Assembly: GCA_964017045.1 (NCBI GenBank)
Contig: OZ024808.1
Coordinates: forward strand, 24,184,918 to 24,248,917
Direction of reading: 5' to 3'
From: Omphiscola glabra
Lineage: Eukaryota; Mollusca; Gastropoda; Lymnaeidae
DNA: 64,000 nucleotides
Shown here: positions 1-12,429 of the stretch, piece after piece
Layout: each line of letters starts with the position of its first letter
Position numbering within the stretch: the stretch's first letter is position 1
The notes under the pieces: generated by a model
What the model saw: only the letters and a program-made list of their open reading frames with translations
The model's database searches: none
Told to the model about the DNA's origin: nothing
Made by a program: the position numbers and the translations under genes

Positions 1-648
1 AAAATTGTGAATAAATCAAGATATGATATAATTTCACAACTTTTTAGTCCCAATTTGTTCACATTCTAAAATAAAAATAGTTAAAATTGACTTCTCAGAT
101 TGTTACTCAAACGCGAAATCAATTTTAAACTATAATTTTTCTTTTTAAATGATCACAATCCCATGTAAATTATAATTTTAATGGAGTCACCTTTCATAAA
201 AAAATCTAAAACTTAATTATTAGCGTTATTTCAATGTAAAAATTTCGTAATGAGCTTCAGGCCAAAAACCACATTTGTTAAATTGATTTCAATACTTGTA
301 GATGTATTATTGCCTACAAGGTTGACCTTAACATTGTTACTTCGGGAAGTGATGGACACAACACGTTTGTAGAAAAGGGGAGGGTGGGGCTGAAATATGT
401 GTACAAATGTGGGACGGACCGAGCTACTGAAACAAACCTCAGCCGCATGGTGGCGCTGGCATGAGGGTGCTGGCATGGGGGTGCTGGCATGGGGGTGCTG
501 GCATTTCAACTTTGAAAACAAAGTTTCTTCTCTTCATCTGTCGTTTAATTGAATTTAATTTTTTAAATGTATATATATATATAAGAGAAGCTGAAACAAA
601 CAGTGAAGAGATACATTACGATGCCTAAAGAAATATGTTTCTAAACAG
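1..648. other. Presumed intron 1 of gene A, no coding sequence seen
   Basis: AT-rich sequence upstream of the first recognisable exon of gene A. By analogy with B, C and D, whose signal-peptide exon lies 1.2-2.2 kb before exon 2, this should be the end of intron 1, with the signal exon outside the window. It holds a short 14-bp tandem repeat of the type GGTGCTGGCATGGG at about 455-505 and an (AT) run at about 570-585. I see no gene here. Confidence 0.55.
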
Positions 649-2540
649 AGCAATGTTTAGCTCAGCCACATGCAGTCCTTGACCTACAAGCAGCTCCGTC
701 GTGCTACCATTGTGACACACACGCACGTCATTTCCCAGCATGCCTCAGCGAGCCTGTCACTTGTCACCCCGATGAGGTAGGGATTAGAAACAACAATCTT
801 AGTTAGAAAATATACTTTTCACACCAGCTTCCTCCCCACCCTAACCCGTTCCCCTCCCCCCCAAAAACTGCATAACCCCCAACTCTTTAGAGCCATTAAA
901 CTTCTTTGACTTGTCCTGGGGACAATACAACGATACGTGTTAATGTAGGTCAGCTGACTTGTCTTGTCATTGGGGTTAAGTGCATTTGTGAACTGACTAT
1001 TCAATTATGTAAATGTCTTACACGTTCTTGTAACAAACCGGATTATGAAATCCTACTGTACTTTAAAAAGACATTTTTAAGTTGCAAATTCCTAGAACTC
1101 CGCTAACCTACTTGGCGTATTGCTGCCGTATCTACTTAATACGGTGCTATTTGCTAGACTATTCAACACTTGAATGGCTTTTAGCTACCAAAATCTATAT
1201 GGGGGTGGGGTGGGTGCTGACGTATAATGGTGGCAATTTACTCCCCCCGACCCCCACCCCCCACGGACCGCCTGTTACTCCCGACTACTTTCAACATCAA
1301 TTATATGAACAAAATCAAAAACATTTGCTCTCCGTCTACACTTGATTTTTTCAAAAAAACATATCATCATAACACTAACACACTTTATAAATCTCTATGG
1401 ACCTATGTCACTAATGCTAAACGATAATTGGCGCTAAATGTGATTCTTAAACATACCGCACGTGCTTTTGGTGCATAATATTTTCTTTAGTTTTACGGAA
1501 ATAGTCTTATTTTAAATATGATTGTATAAAGGGGATGTGACATTAGAATATTAATATTGTTCGCCATTGTTTGGTGGGGTATAACTGTTAGTGTAATAAA
1601 TCTGCAATGGAAAATGTGGCGTGACATTAGAATGTTAATATTGTTCAGGGGCGATGGCGTAATGTGGAAGGGTAGCACTAATTGCAAACAGTATACAGTG
1701 GGTTACTTCAACGAATGTGTTGCCAAGTAACTTTTAAGAAGATGCTGAGTTCATGTATTGCCGCTGCCATTGTTTTGGTGGGCAGTACGGCAAGTCGGCA
1801 AATAACTCAGTAAATGCTATGACAATTGATTATTGGAACATTAATAACGAATATTCTCACCTGCTGGTCATTTCGGTTGTTCTTACCCCAGGTGTGTTCG
1901 ATATCCTATGGAACGGGACTACCAACCATAAGGTGCCAGAAAGCTGACGTAAGTATAGCAGTAGATAAAAGTTAAACTCACATAACTGTCTGCTGTTTTA
2001 GCATGCCGTGCAAATAAGGCAACTCTAAATAACTATAGCTTACATTTTAAAAATATATACATGTTCGCGTTTTTAGTCGAATGAATAAATCATATCACTA
2101 ATGTCGCAAACTTTCACTTAAAACTTGTTTTTTGAAAGAACAGTACGCTTCCGGTACTTTTTATAGAAACTCGTACTTTAAATTGATTGACTGTTTTGGT
2201 TGACATTAATTTAGGATTATAGACAAAACGTTTGAAAAAAACGTTCAGTTACCAACAAAATATTATTCAATCATAAATAAATGCCGGTATTCGTGTACAT
2301 TTTTAAAATCTCTCCAAATTAATAGCAGATTTCTGTTCTCGGCCATACATTTCCAAGAAATTGTTCTCAATATCTTAATTTTGGAGTTTTGTCACCATAA
2401 GGCTTGTTCGCATGATGTGTCACATCCCTCGAGGAGTTGCACCGGAGGTGGTGTAGAGGTCCATCCCAACCAGTGTGAGCTATGCTGTCATACCACAGCC
2501 TGTGTTCAGGAGATCAATGGACTCCTATTGCAAGAGTTCC
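649..2540 (+). CDS. Gene A domain 1a module (three exons)
   Basis: Exons 649-776 (phase 1 in, 0 out), 1892-1948 (0-0) and 2402-2540 (0 in, 1 out) encode a 12-Cys domain: CYHC, then PAC, VTC, VCSISYG, IRC, AC, SC, NQCELCC and TAC. The N-terminal stretch QCLAQPHAVLDLQ aligns with the post-signal sequence of C and D ([16 protein letters not shown]), so this was once the first module after a signal peptide. The following intron matches intron 4 of genes B and C up to about 2935. Confidence 0.8.
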
Positions 2541-5500
2541 GTACGTTACAATACATAGTACTTTTAGCAGTCATACAGATATCGTATGAATACATAGTAC
2601 TTTTTGCAATCATACAGATATCGTATGAATACATAGTACTTTTAGCAATCATACATATATCGTATGACTGGGTTTTAATTTTGTTCGTTAACAGATAATG
2701 TCCACATTGTCTGTGTTTTTAATATGTCTTATTTGCTAAAAAAATATTCTCTTTGGTGCGTCCGTTACGAAATGTTTACGTCAGATTCGCAGTCCCTAAG
2801 AACTATTTTGATTCTCTTGGTTGCTTTTGACTTCACGATAGTATCAAAGTATCCAGCTTAACTAACACGTATTAACAATAGAAATAGCTTCACTGCACAT
2901 TTATTACAGATTTAAACGTCCCAAATGTGTATATGTGTTTGCAACTAAAGGAATGGGGCTCACATGACATGGACGTTGTTTAATAGCAGGGTCTCATACT
3001 CCAACTTCTAATTTTAAAACATTGAACAAACATATTATCGACATTTCCACTACACAAATTATTAAAATCACTGTATGGGATCGAGCTCTTGCACTTTGAT
3101 GGCCCCGTCAAGTACGTTACAGGCCGTCGCATCTGCTGGACTGTGCCGTAAATCAGACTCTCAACGTGGTTGGCCGGGAGAACCCAAACCACACCAGTCG
3201 TTTGCGTCGGACACTCGGCTAGTAAGTTCTCGACCGTCTCCGGTGCCTGTCCACAGTGGCGGCAGCTCGGGTCCCGCAGTGGGTGTAGCCTATTTAGGTA
3301 GCTACGGGTAGGGCAAGGCTAGCTCCTCATCTGCGTGATGAGGTTCTGCTGGTGGCGTTTAAGACGACTCCATTGATGGCCCTTTAGGTTATTTTTGGGC
3401 ATTTTCCTGTAGAGCTTTAAGGCAGTTAAACCTTTTTCCCATTCTTTAATCCATTCCTCTTGGAAGAGGTCTTAATCCAGGCTTTGACCCCCACAATTAA
3501 GTAGACTAGACAGGACACAATATCGAATTCAGTTTAAATGACGTCATGAGAAATGCTTGCAGAATCGAAGAGGTCTTATATTCTCATGAGAAGTGGTGTT
3601 ATTGTCGGATGAGTAGAGGTGTTACAGTTTCAAGAGAATAGGTATTATCGTCTCATAAGAAGACGTGTTATAGTCTCATACGAAGAGATATTATAGTCTC
3701 ATGAGAAGACGTTTTATAGTCTCATTAATGAAGGTTTTATGATCTCACGAACGGTGGGGTATTTATATTATAATGAGACGATTTTTCTATACTATCGTGA
3801 AAGGGGATGTTACAGTCTCATAAGTGAAGATGTTGTAGTCTCAAGAGAGGAGGTGTTTTAATCTCAGAAGCTGTTTTTGTGTGTAGATATATGTATGGGT
3901 GTGTGTGTGTGTGTGTTCTTGCTTGCGTACCGTTTTACGATGAATAAATTTTTTTTTTAAAATTCTCCACAAAACCTTTCAGCTCAGGTTGGTGTAACTA
4001 TTCACCAGCAAGGCTCAATCAATTGCTACCACTGTGACCAACAGACTCGTCATTTCCCAGGATGCCTCAGCGAACCTGTCACCTGTCTGGCAGACGAGGT
4101 AGGAACGCGTTACAGGCTCCACAAATACCCGGGCGACTCATCCTAATGTTTTATTTCATAGACTTACATTGTTTAACATTTACTTAAGCAACGCGGAAAA
4201 TACATACATGAATGCTCTCATACGATGCCATACCTGCCAGTACATAAGATAGAACGATTTGTTTCTGAAAATGTTTAAAACAAATTTAAACAAAAAATTA
4301 AATTGCCTTGGTCTGTCAATGAGACAAAGAAGTCAAGACTCGCACTGACCTAAATTTAAATTGAATTTTTCATCGATTAGTGTAAATTACAGTAAAGAAA
4401 AAAATGTGGGCAGTAATTATTAGACATACGCAGGGGAGTGAGGGAGTTGGTGACACCATCTCAGGGGGTGACACCAATATGAAAAATCGCATTTTTTAAA
4501 AGAGCACACACTGATCGGTCTAACACAGCCCACACTGCTTGGTCTAACACAGCACACACTGCTCGGTCTAACACAGCACACACTGCTCGGTTTAACACAG
4601 CACATACTGCTTGGTGTAACACAGCACACACTGATTGGTGTAACACAGCACATACTGCTCAGTCTAAGCGAATTAAAAAAAGTGATAACCGATCACAAGT
4701 ACATTTTTGCACACTTTTAACCAATCCAAATGCTTGTTTTATAAAAAGTTCAAGGTTGATAAGTGAGAAATGATGTTACTCTATAATTTGGTCAGAAAAA
4801 TACCGTTTTGACCACGATTCAACGCCAATTGAAGTGTTCGGTAACTTTCGTAAGTGTCAGGAAGCCATAGTTATCTAAATTCTGAGAAATAAAGCTCACC
4901 GTTGATACCAAATACGATGTGATCTTTTGATTCTAAGTATATTTTACAATTCTTAAATACATTTACCTCCTGACATTCAAGTAATATCTTCTTGTTCATG
5001 TTATAGTTTGAAATTAATTTAAGAAAAAGATCCATCGTTGAAGTTGGGATAGTGGTGGTGGTGGGTGGGTGAGGGGTGACACCGTGAGTTTACCGCACCG
5101 GGTGACACCAAACCCTATAGCTACGCCACTGGACATACGTATACAACATAAGATGAACATTTTATCTGAGATATTACATTTTAATCTTTCTTTTATTTCA
5201 TTCCTCACATGCAGGTTTGCTCCATATCCTATGGGACGGGTTTACCATTTTTCAGGTGTGAAAAGTCTAACGTAAGTAAATGTCTAAACTGAAGTACATC
5301 TATAGCATCTATAGGATCTATAGCATCTATAGCATCTATGCATCTATAGCATCCATGCATCTATAGCATCTGTATCATCTATAAAATATATAGCATCCTT
5401 AGCATCTATGGCATCTAAAGCATCTATGGCATCTATAGCATCTATGGCATCTATAGCACCTATAAAATCTATAGCATCTTTAGCCTCTCTGGCATCTATA

Positions 5501-8500
5501 GCATCTTTAGCATCTATAGCATCTATAAAATCTATATCATCTTTAGCATCTGTGGCATCTATAGCATCTATGGCATCTATAGCATCTATAAAATCTATAT
5601 CATCCTTAGCATCTATGGCATCTATAGCATCTATAGCATATATGGCATCTATAGAATCTATATCATCTATAAAATATATATCATCTTTAGCATCTATGAC
5701 ATCTATAGCATCTATAGCTTCACTTTTCTTATTATTATTGTTACCGAGAAATTTCGCTTTTAAAAATTTGACATTTATGCAAATATTGACGATTCCAAAA
5801 GGGCTTACAAGAACTGATATATTTGCTAGAAGGAAAATTATTACTGTGATTTTTACGCAACTTCATGAATGGACCTATTGGGAAATAAAATATTTCCCTT
5901 TAAATAGTTCGCCATACTATTTTTGAGTTGTCTCGTAAATTAATTCCGATTTCAATTTTGTTGTCCTTCAGGATTGTGTTCGTGACGTGTCTCATCCCAT
6001 GAGAACTTGTGCTGGGGGCGGGATAGAGGTACAGACCAACGAATGCGAGCTCTGTTGCTCTTCATCTGCCTGCGTGCAGGACATCAGTGGACTCCTATTG
6101 CAAGAGTTCCGTACGTGTGTATATGAGAATCTATCAGTCTTCATTTAAGAATCTTTTGCTCATGATATAATAATCTATTGGTCATCATATAAGAATATAT
6201 CGGTTATCAAATAAGAATATATCGCTCATCATAAAAGAATCTATTGGTCAGCATATAAGAATATATCGGCCATCATATAAGAATCTATCGGTCATCCTAT
6301 AAGAATCCATTAGTCATCGTGTAAGAATCTATCGCCTCTATCGGTCCCCATACACCATCCTAAATGGCGATGGAGCTGAAACTTTGCACATAGACTTGTT
6401 GCTGATGACTACACATTCCTGTAAATTTTCAGACCGACCCCACCCCAACCCCCATAACTCTGATTTTCAAAAGGGTAGACTAGAAATCCTGCAATTTTCC
6501 GGCGTTGACCGAGATGTAACGACTGCGCTTACTTCCATCTGATCAACCTAAAAGATTGAAAAAAAAAAATGCCCTTTATTTTCTTTAAAATGCGACAAAT
6601 TATTCTTTTAAATATATCTTTAGTCTATTAGGTTTACATGCATTAACTTTGATACAAACAATTCCCATCTACAATCACATAGTGATAAATCAAGAAAAAT
6701 CACATCAAGATAAATCAAGAAAAATCACATAGTGATAAATCAAGAAAAATCACATCAAGATAAATCAAGAAAAATCACATAAATGATAAATCAAGAAAAA
6801 TCACATAAATGATAAATCAAGACATATCACATAGTGATAAATCAAGAAAAATCACATAGTGAAAAATCAAGAAAAATCACATAGTGATAAATCAAGAAAA
6901 ATCACATAAATGATAAATCAAGAAAAATCACATAGTGATAAATCAAGAAAAATCACATAAATGATAAATCAAGAAAACTCACATAAATGATAAATCAAGA
7001 AATATCACATAGTGATAAATCAAGAAAAATCACATCAATAATAAATCAAGATATATAACATAAATGCAAATGAGATATGCATGTAAAGGATTTATTGGTT
7101 TTTTAAACAAGTAGTTTATAGGATACCCGTATCATCTTTAAAATAAAATTACATTCAGCTGTATCGTGCGTTTCAATTCCAGCGTACCAGGCAGCGAACC
7201 AGGGAATCTTCTGTCCTGGTTCCTGTTCGGAGACGGACATCGCCACGTGTGTTCACACGGCAACGTACTGCCCCGCTGACCAGGTGGGTTCAAAGTTCAT
7301 GTCTAAACACGAAGAGTTCAAACTCGTGTTACAGGCGATCTATTATTTACTATCACGACTTTATGGTGAGAGATTCGTAATGCGATTTAATCCCGACAGT
7401 GTCATTAATCTTGTCCATCTTAAAAATGAAACATTAAAAAAAATAGATATAATCTAAGTATGGAACGGAAAACAAATTTTAAAATTCAAATTAAAAAAAA
7501 ATATTGCTTTAACCCTTGATATAGCGTTAGTTCACACGATCAAATTTCGCGTCAAATTGTTGTATGAACGCACTATTTTGTACGTGGTTTCTCTTTTCGG
7601 AAAGGGGGGGGGGGTGTGTGATCAAGAGTAATTTGAAAGTTGTGACAAGGCTTCATACACGAATTGCATCAAATACTTGCAGGAAAATTTGATCGTGTGA
7701 ACCGACCCTAAGGGCAATATTTTAATGATAATATTATTGGACTTTTGCTCATGACGCTAAATGCCTTAAGGCAATTTTTGTCAAAATATGCTTTAAAAAA
7801 ACTCTGCCTAAAAATTGTTCCGTTGCGATTTAAACATTATACGAATTTTTCCGTTGGGCTTTAAACTTTATTCGAATTCTTCTGTTGGGATTTAAACTTT
7901 ATTCGAATTCTTCTGTTGTGGTTTTAACGTCTAATGACATACATTTCTATAAAGCGTATATTTTCATCTATTATTTGTAATGTCCACAGTTCTGCGAGGT
8001 GGGCATAGACGATCACCTGACGGTGCAGGGACACTGTAAGAACGCACACGAGCTTCAGGTAGGCCAGATATACATTCATATGTCTTCACCTATTTGTGTA
8101 CATCTTAATGTGGGAATGTATGGGATATACATTCTTATGTCTTCACCTATTTGTGTACATCTTAAGGTGGAAATGAATGGGATATACATTCATATGTCTT
8201 CACCTATGTGTGGGCATCTTAAGGTGGGGAATTTATGCGATAAACATTTATGGAATATCAAATTTTTATTTGAAAAATTACATGTAAAAACTGTCACCTC
8301 ATTTTTAAATCCTGTTATCATCAAAATTAAACGAGAAATCGGGGAGAGAGAGAGCGTTCATAAATAAATGAAAAATATTTAAGAAAGAGAGAGACCGAGA
8401 AAGAGAGAGAGAGAGAGAGTTTATAATATAATGACATATATTTGACAGCGAGAGAGATGACAACTTAATGACATAGACTTGACAGCAAGAGAGATGACAA

Positions 8501-11500
8501 CTCAATGACATAGATTTGACAGCGAGAGAGATGACAACATAATGACGCATGCCTAAAACCTCTCATACAAACAAGAATGTCTCCTCTGGGTTTCCACACA
8601 ACAGAAATGTCACGACGACCTAGCGAGACACCCGTGCACACTGACCGTCGGTCAACCTGGTCACATCGCTAAATGCGTCTGGGACTGCTGTCAAAGTAAA
8701 GAGTGCCTGGCCGCACATTTCGGCGCCTACATGGGTAAAACAAAATATAGAACTCTAAGGGAATGAGATTGAAGTAAATACGTTTTAAACACAGAATAGT
8801 TTATGTATCTTAAAGACAAATAGTAAATAGTAAATAAAACATAAACTTTGTTATTGAATAAAACGTGTTATTGTATAAAATCTGTTATTACGTGAAACAT
8901 GTTATTGAATAAAATATGTTCTTGCATAAAATTAAGAACATAATAAAGCATATTGTTGCATACAAATATTTTAATTGCCTATCGAAACTCAATAGATTTC
9001 ATTTAAACTTAAAACTAGTTTTAGATATTCTGTATATCATGGCTGGTTACTGTGGTTATTAAACACTCCACCTGAACTATACCTTAAATTTAGCGTTGCT
9101 TTTCTATGCACGCCCCAGAACTATACCTTCAAATGTAACGTTGATTTTCTATACACTACCGAATGCTATTCCTTCATATGCAGCGTTGACTTTGTATACT
9201 CCTAAACTATACCTTCAAATGTAGCGTTGTTTTCTATACATCCCCAATACTTTACCTTCAAATGTAGCATTCCTTTTTTTTAGCTCCCCGTACTATACCT
9301 TCAAATATAGCATTTTTTTCAAAAACCCCAATTCTATAACTTCAAATGTAGCATTTTTTTCTAATGAACCCAAATACTATACTTTAATATGTAGCATTTC
9401 CTTTACTAAACACCCCCAATACTATACCTTCATATGTAGCGTTGATTTTCTAAAAATGTATCTTGTTCTCATATTCAAGGAGTACATTTCATGTGACCTC
9501 ATACGTTCTTGATCTTTGTCGAAATAGCATTTTCCAAAAATAATAAAAAGGGTTGCTGTACTTCAAGAGGTATCACTCACTAGTCATATTACACAGTAAA
9601 TACTTTCACTTTCAAAATCTTTTGTCTGTAAAATGTATCTTCAAATACCATGGACAATGAGCTAGTTTAAAGGAGGACGCAGTTCCTGATTTAAACAAAC
9701 TCAAGATCAAACGATAGAAATATTACAATACAATTATTTCGCAATTATTTAAATTTACTTACCGCTACAAAAAGATTTATATGCGTGTATTCTTCAACCC
9801 TGCAGGGACGCCACCTACACTGGTGTTGACCCAAGCGCCCCAAGTAACCAACCCACCGTTCACCCTCGCACCAATTGCTACGCCAGCACCTACACGTAAG
9901 TACGGCCTGAAATCTGCCACCATCTTGACATTTAAACCCTTGATATTTGAACCCTTGACATTGGAACCTTTGACATTTGAACCCTTGACATTTGAACCGA
10001 GCGACAAATCCTGTCCGTGACACGTCCATTACGGCAATATGGAAGGGTAACAAAGTATGGTCGAACCTGAAAAAAAGGAAAGCAAACAAAACAACACGTG
10101 TCGGCAGGAAGTCTTCGCCAGCGAACAAAAAACAGAAAAAATAGATTTAATTTTTTTTTTAAAAATTAACACTTAGCTGAGAAATAGTATCCGAGGGGGC
10201 AGCAAAAAGAATTGTGGAACCAAGAGAACTGCTCGACAAATTTTTTTTTCAATGTAAACGTTGCTGACTGGAAGAAAAAAAAGCCAAACTGGCTACCGTA
10301 AAATTACATCGCGGGAAACCTTTCTTGTGTTTACTGTTAAAATTCATTTTCTTTGACAAGATACAATTTTTTTAAAAGATAAACCATTTGTTCTATGGCA
10401 CTGAAAGGTAAGAATAAAATAAAATTGCAGTTTAAAATTTTAATAAAGGATCGAATAAGAAAAAAGAAATTCGCGACTTATTGCTTAATATTCCTTTAGT
10501 TAAATCTAGCAGACTGTTCTCATATGAATAATTTGGACCAGGTTGTTGTAATAGTCCATTCCATGCATGCGACAATATGTGTGACTTTACTTTAAAATGT
10601 TTGGCCATTCACAGCTGTCACGTGTATGGGATGTGAAGGAATCTGTCAAAACAATGAGTTGTATTACAACTGTCCAAGTGGTTTCTGCTCTCTGGCTTTC
10701 GACGACTCCAAAGATGGCAGCAGGTCGTTTCGAAAAGGGTAAGAACTTATAGGTATATGGAACCGATACTTCAATTACACAGCAGATATTATACAATATA
10801 TATCAACACATCTCTTTGTGGTTCGTGAAGTAATCATTTACTCATACTTTTCATATTGAGGGACGAGAGAAAAAGAGAGAGAGAGAGAGGGAGAGAGAGA
10901 GACAAAGAGAAAGAGAGAGGGTGGAGAGTGAGAGAAAGAGAAGGGAAAAGATATTGAAAGAGAGAATGGTAAGGGGAGAGAAGATAGAAAAAGAGAGAGC
11001 GAGAGAAAGAGAGAGAGAGGGGAGGAGAGGAGAGTGAGAGAAAGAGAGGAAAAGAGATATTGAAAGAGAGAGGGGTAAGGAGAGAGAAGAGAGAAATAGA
11101 TGAAGAAAGAGAGAGAGAGATAACGCGAGGGGAAGAGAGAGGAAGACAGAAAGAAAGATAGAGGGGCAGGAGAGAGATACAGAGATATTGAAATAGATAA
11201 ATTGGGATAAAGAGAGAGAGAGAACAGGAGAGAAATAGACTGAAAGTTATAGCGAAAGAGAAGGAGAAAGAGAAGGAAAAGAGGGCGAGAGAGATATGGA
11301 TTAAGGGAGATATAACGGTAGAGAGAGATGAGAGGGAAAGAGAAGGAGAAAGATGGAAATAAAGAGGGATAGAAAGATAGAGGAAGTGAAAACGAGAGAT
11401 AGAAAGACAGTGAGAGAGAGAAACGAGGAGGGAAAAAAATGGGAGAATGAGAGACTTTTTTATAGAGGGAGTACGTATGTCTCCTCAGGATGTACTATAA

Positions 11501-12277
11501 ATACAACATCTCCTGATGGTGTTGAACGTCTCTCATTCTGTACAGAATAAAAGACGGGCCTCTAGTTTTCAACAAAGGGTTGTAAAAGCTATTATTTCAA
11601 GTTAACTCTAAGCATGGGTTTGAAATCGATCCGTCTGAAATAGATATTTCATTGTCTGTGTGTGTGTTACATGACTATTTGTTGATGAGTGCCAACTTAC
11701 ACTGTCTATTTAAAAAAAAAAAATTGAACTAATATTTATTTCTAATTCCTATTAATCTAAAAAAATAAAATAATTCCCCATCAGCCCCAAAAGCATCCTG
11801 ACAAAATGTTAAAGAAGCTTCGACTGTGTGTAAGGTGCCATAAGCCAACAAAACGTTTCATAATACAGCACGTGTCTTTAGATTAAAATAATCTAAGGAA
11901 AAGTATAAAAACAAATTAAATGAGGATTTGAGATTAATGTCTTCAGTGTCCTCTTACCAAAACTTGACAAAATCCGTGTTTGAGTGGTAAATGATGGCTT
12001 TTCGAAAAGATTCGGATTTTAAAAAAGATATATATATATATATATGTATATGTGTATATATATATATAATTAATGATATATCTTTAGGTGTTCCACCCAA
12101 GAGCAGTGCCAAAAGGACTGGTCGGACGGCTGGAGTAAGAATCCACTCTGTCTGGCTTACATTGCAAACCCCAACAAGGTATCGGGTCAGGATAACTCTT
12201 GCTCATTCTGCTGCACGAGTGAAAGGTGCAACGAACACATCACCGACACAAGTGTGCTTTATGGTGTGCACATTTGA
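649..12277 (+). CDS. Gene A: secreted multi-LU (three-finger) domain protein with duplicated domain 1, 5' partial
   Basis: Exons: 649-776, 1892-1948, 2402-2540, 3983-4098, 5215-5271, 5972-6110, 7183-7283, 7990-8058, 8605-8734, 9806-9895, 10615-10738, 12088-12277. All introns are GT-AG, and the joined frame is open for about 446 codons to the TGA at 12275-12277. Order: domain 1a ([14 protein letters not shown]...), domain 1b (CYHCDQQTRHFPGC...), domain 2 (IFCPGSCSETDIATC...CVWDCC), a linker of only about 30 residues rich in Thr/Pro, and domain 3 (VTCMGCEGIC...CCTSERCN). Each domain has 12 cysteines; domain 3 ends in the CC-x4-CN signature of Ly6/uPAR folds. B, C and D have one domain 1, so A carries an extra module. 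The signal exon lies outside the window. Function unknown; likely extracellular binding or structural. It could instead be two gene pieces if no transcript joins 2540 to 3983, but phases match and no other signal exon is seen between. Confidence 0.8.
2541..3982. other. Gene A intron between the two domain 1 modules: tandem repeats, LINE remnant, chimera junction
   Basis: Starts with three copies of a 39-bp unit (about 2554-2670). It then follows intron 4 of B (17631-17933) and C (33184-33656) to about 2935, exactly where domain 2 begins in B and C. There the match stops. A LINE fragment (about 2990-3500, minus strand) follows, then a degenerate 25-30-bp repeat with GTTATAGTCTCATGAGAAGA-like units (about 3540-3860) and a (GT) run near 3900. 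No domain 2 exon is present here. Confidence 0.65.
2985..3480 (-). mobile_element. Non-LTR retrotransposon ORF2 3' end remnant
   Basis: The minus strand reads through LFQEEWIKEWEKGL, then after a stop PTRSYLNRLHPLRDPSCRHC, then GQAPETVENLLAECPTQTT. This is the pattern of the C-terminal part of LINE ORF2 proteins (an L-rich segment, C-x2-C, ETVEHLLxECP). At least one in-frame stop marks it as dead. Its position at the edge of the lost intron homology in gene A suggests a role in, or arrival after, the rearrangement. Confidence 0.6.
3983..6110 (+). CDS. Gene A domain 1b module (three exons)
   Basis: Exons 3983-4098, 5215-5271 and 5972-6110 repeat the domain 1 layout with the same phases (1-0-0-1): CYHC, PGC, VTC, VCSISYG, FRC, DC, TC, NECELCC, SAC. 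The last 28 bases of exon 6110 and of exon 2540, up to the GTACG donor, are nearly identical. Splicing 2540 (phase 1) to 3983 (phase 1) gives Pro at the junction with no frame change. Confidence 0.8.
4495..4665. repeat. 22-bp minisatellite in gene A
   Basis: About seven copies of a unit like GCACACACTGCTCGGTCTAA, between exons 4098 and 5215. Reading frames across it on the minus strand are repeat artefacts. Confidence 0.85.
5290..5725. repeat. GCATCTATA-type 9/18-bp minisatellite in gene A
   Basis: Long array of GCATCTATA, GCATCTATG and AAATCTATA units starting about 20 bp after the exon donor at 5271. It gives a spurious Ser/Ile-rich ORF because the unit length is a multiple of three. Confidence 0.9.
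6125..7075. repeat. Two minisatellites in gene A between domain 1b and domain 2
   Basis: About 6125-6330: units like CATATAAGAATCTATCGGT. About 6665-7070: 22-25-bp units like GATAAATCAAGAAAAATCAC. Between them, about 6360-6540, is a piece of the dispersed repeat that carries the phrase GCTGAAACTTTGCACATAGA. Confidence 0.8.
7183..8734 (+). CDS. Gene A domain 2 module (three exons)
   Basis: Exons 7183-7283, 7990-8058 and 8605-8734, phases 1-0-0-1. Key residues: FCPGSC, DIATC, TYC, FCEVG, GHC, KC, HPC, KCVWDCC, EC, ending FGAYMG. It resembles the gene D version (long 101-nt first exon, KC-x-DD) more than B or C. Confidence 0.85.
7521..7711. mobile_element. Short TIR MITE, copy 1
   Basis: Ends are inverted repeats: TTCACACGATCAAATTTCGC at the left and the complement of GGTTCACACGATCAAATTTT at the right. 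A second copy in opposite orientation lies in gene C (33390-33554). The interior also carries inverted stretches (GAATTGCATCAAATACTTG). The superfamily is not certain. Confidence 0.75.
8060..8230. repeat. Three 57-60-bp tandem copies in gene A intron
   Basis: Units containing GATATACATTCATATGTCTT followed by CACCTATTTGTGTACATCTT, starting right after the exon donor at 8058. AG-rich and GACAGCGAGAGAGATGACAA-type repeats follow at about 8345-8550. Confidence 0.8.
9075..9450. repeat. About 38-bp minisatellite in gene A intron 7
   Basis: Units of the form CTATACCTTCAAATGTAGCG plus TTGATTTTCTATACACCCC. About 8845-8950 holds a separate TGTTATTGAATAAAA repeat. Nothing coding between 8735 and 9805. 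Confidence 0.8.
9806..9895 (+). CDS. Gene A linker exon (short Thr/Pro-rich)
   Basis: Phase 1-1 exon of 90 nt, about 30 residues with Thr-Pro content (TLVLTQAPQVTNPP, APIATPAPT). It matches by position, phase and composition the 408-nt, 417-nt and 135-nt linker exons of B, C and D. A 15-bp CATTTGAACCCTTGA repeat follows in the intron (about 9930-10000). Confidence 0.75.
10840..11460. repeat. Polypurine (AG-rich) tract in gene A intron 9
   Basis: About 600 bp of GAGAGA, AAAGAGAG and related units on the plus strand between the two exons of domain 3. Strongly strand-asymmetric purine sequence. Confidence 0.9.
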
Positions 12278-12419
12278 ACTTAAGTGAACGTTTATTGAAC
12301 AGCCATTCATGAAAGAAACGACAAAAGGGGGACGCAAACGAAATAATAGTCTGTTAGGTTTAAAAAAAAAAAGAAATGAAATACTTCAACTGTGATGGCA
12401 ACATTGCGTTAGAAAGCTA

Positions 12420-12425
12420 AATAAA
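12420..12425 (+). terminator. Poly(A) signal of gene A
   Basis: AATAAA about 143 bp downstream of the gene A stop codon. A similar canonical signal lies 16 bp after the gene C stop. Confidence 0.55.
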
Positions 12426-12429
12426 ATTA

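Noticed and set aside
3075..3311. Plus-strand 78-codon ORF
   Set aside because: Antisense of the LINE ORF2 remnant, whose minus-strand reading has recognisable motifs.
2541..3982. Hidden domain 2 or signal exon inside gene A
   Set aside because: I looked for FCPG, DIATC, CVWDCC patterns and for an ATG followed by a hydrophobic run and GGTGAG; none was found.
6665..7070. CRISPR-like look of regular 22-25-bp units
   Set aside because: Units are head-to-tail without unique spacers, in an animal gene intron; a plain minisatellite.
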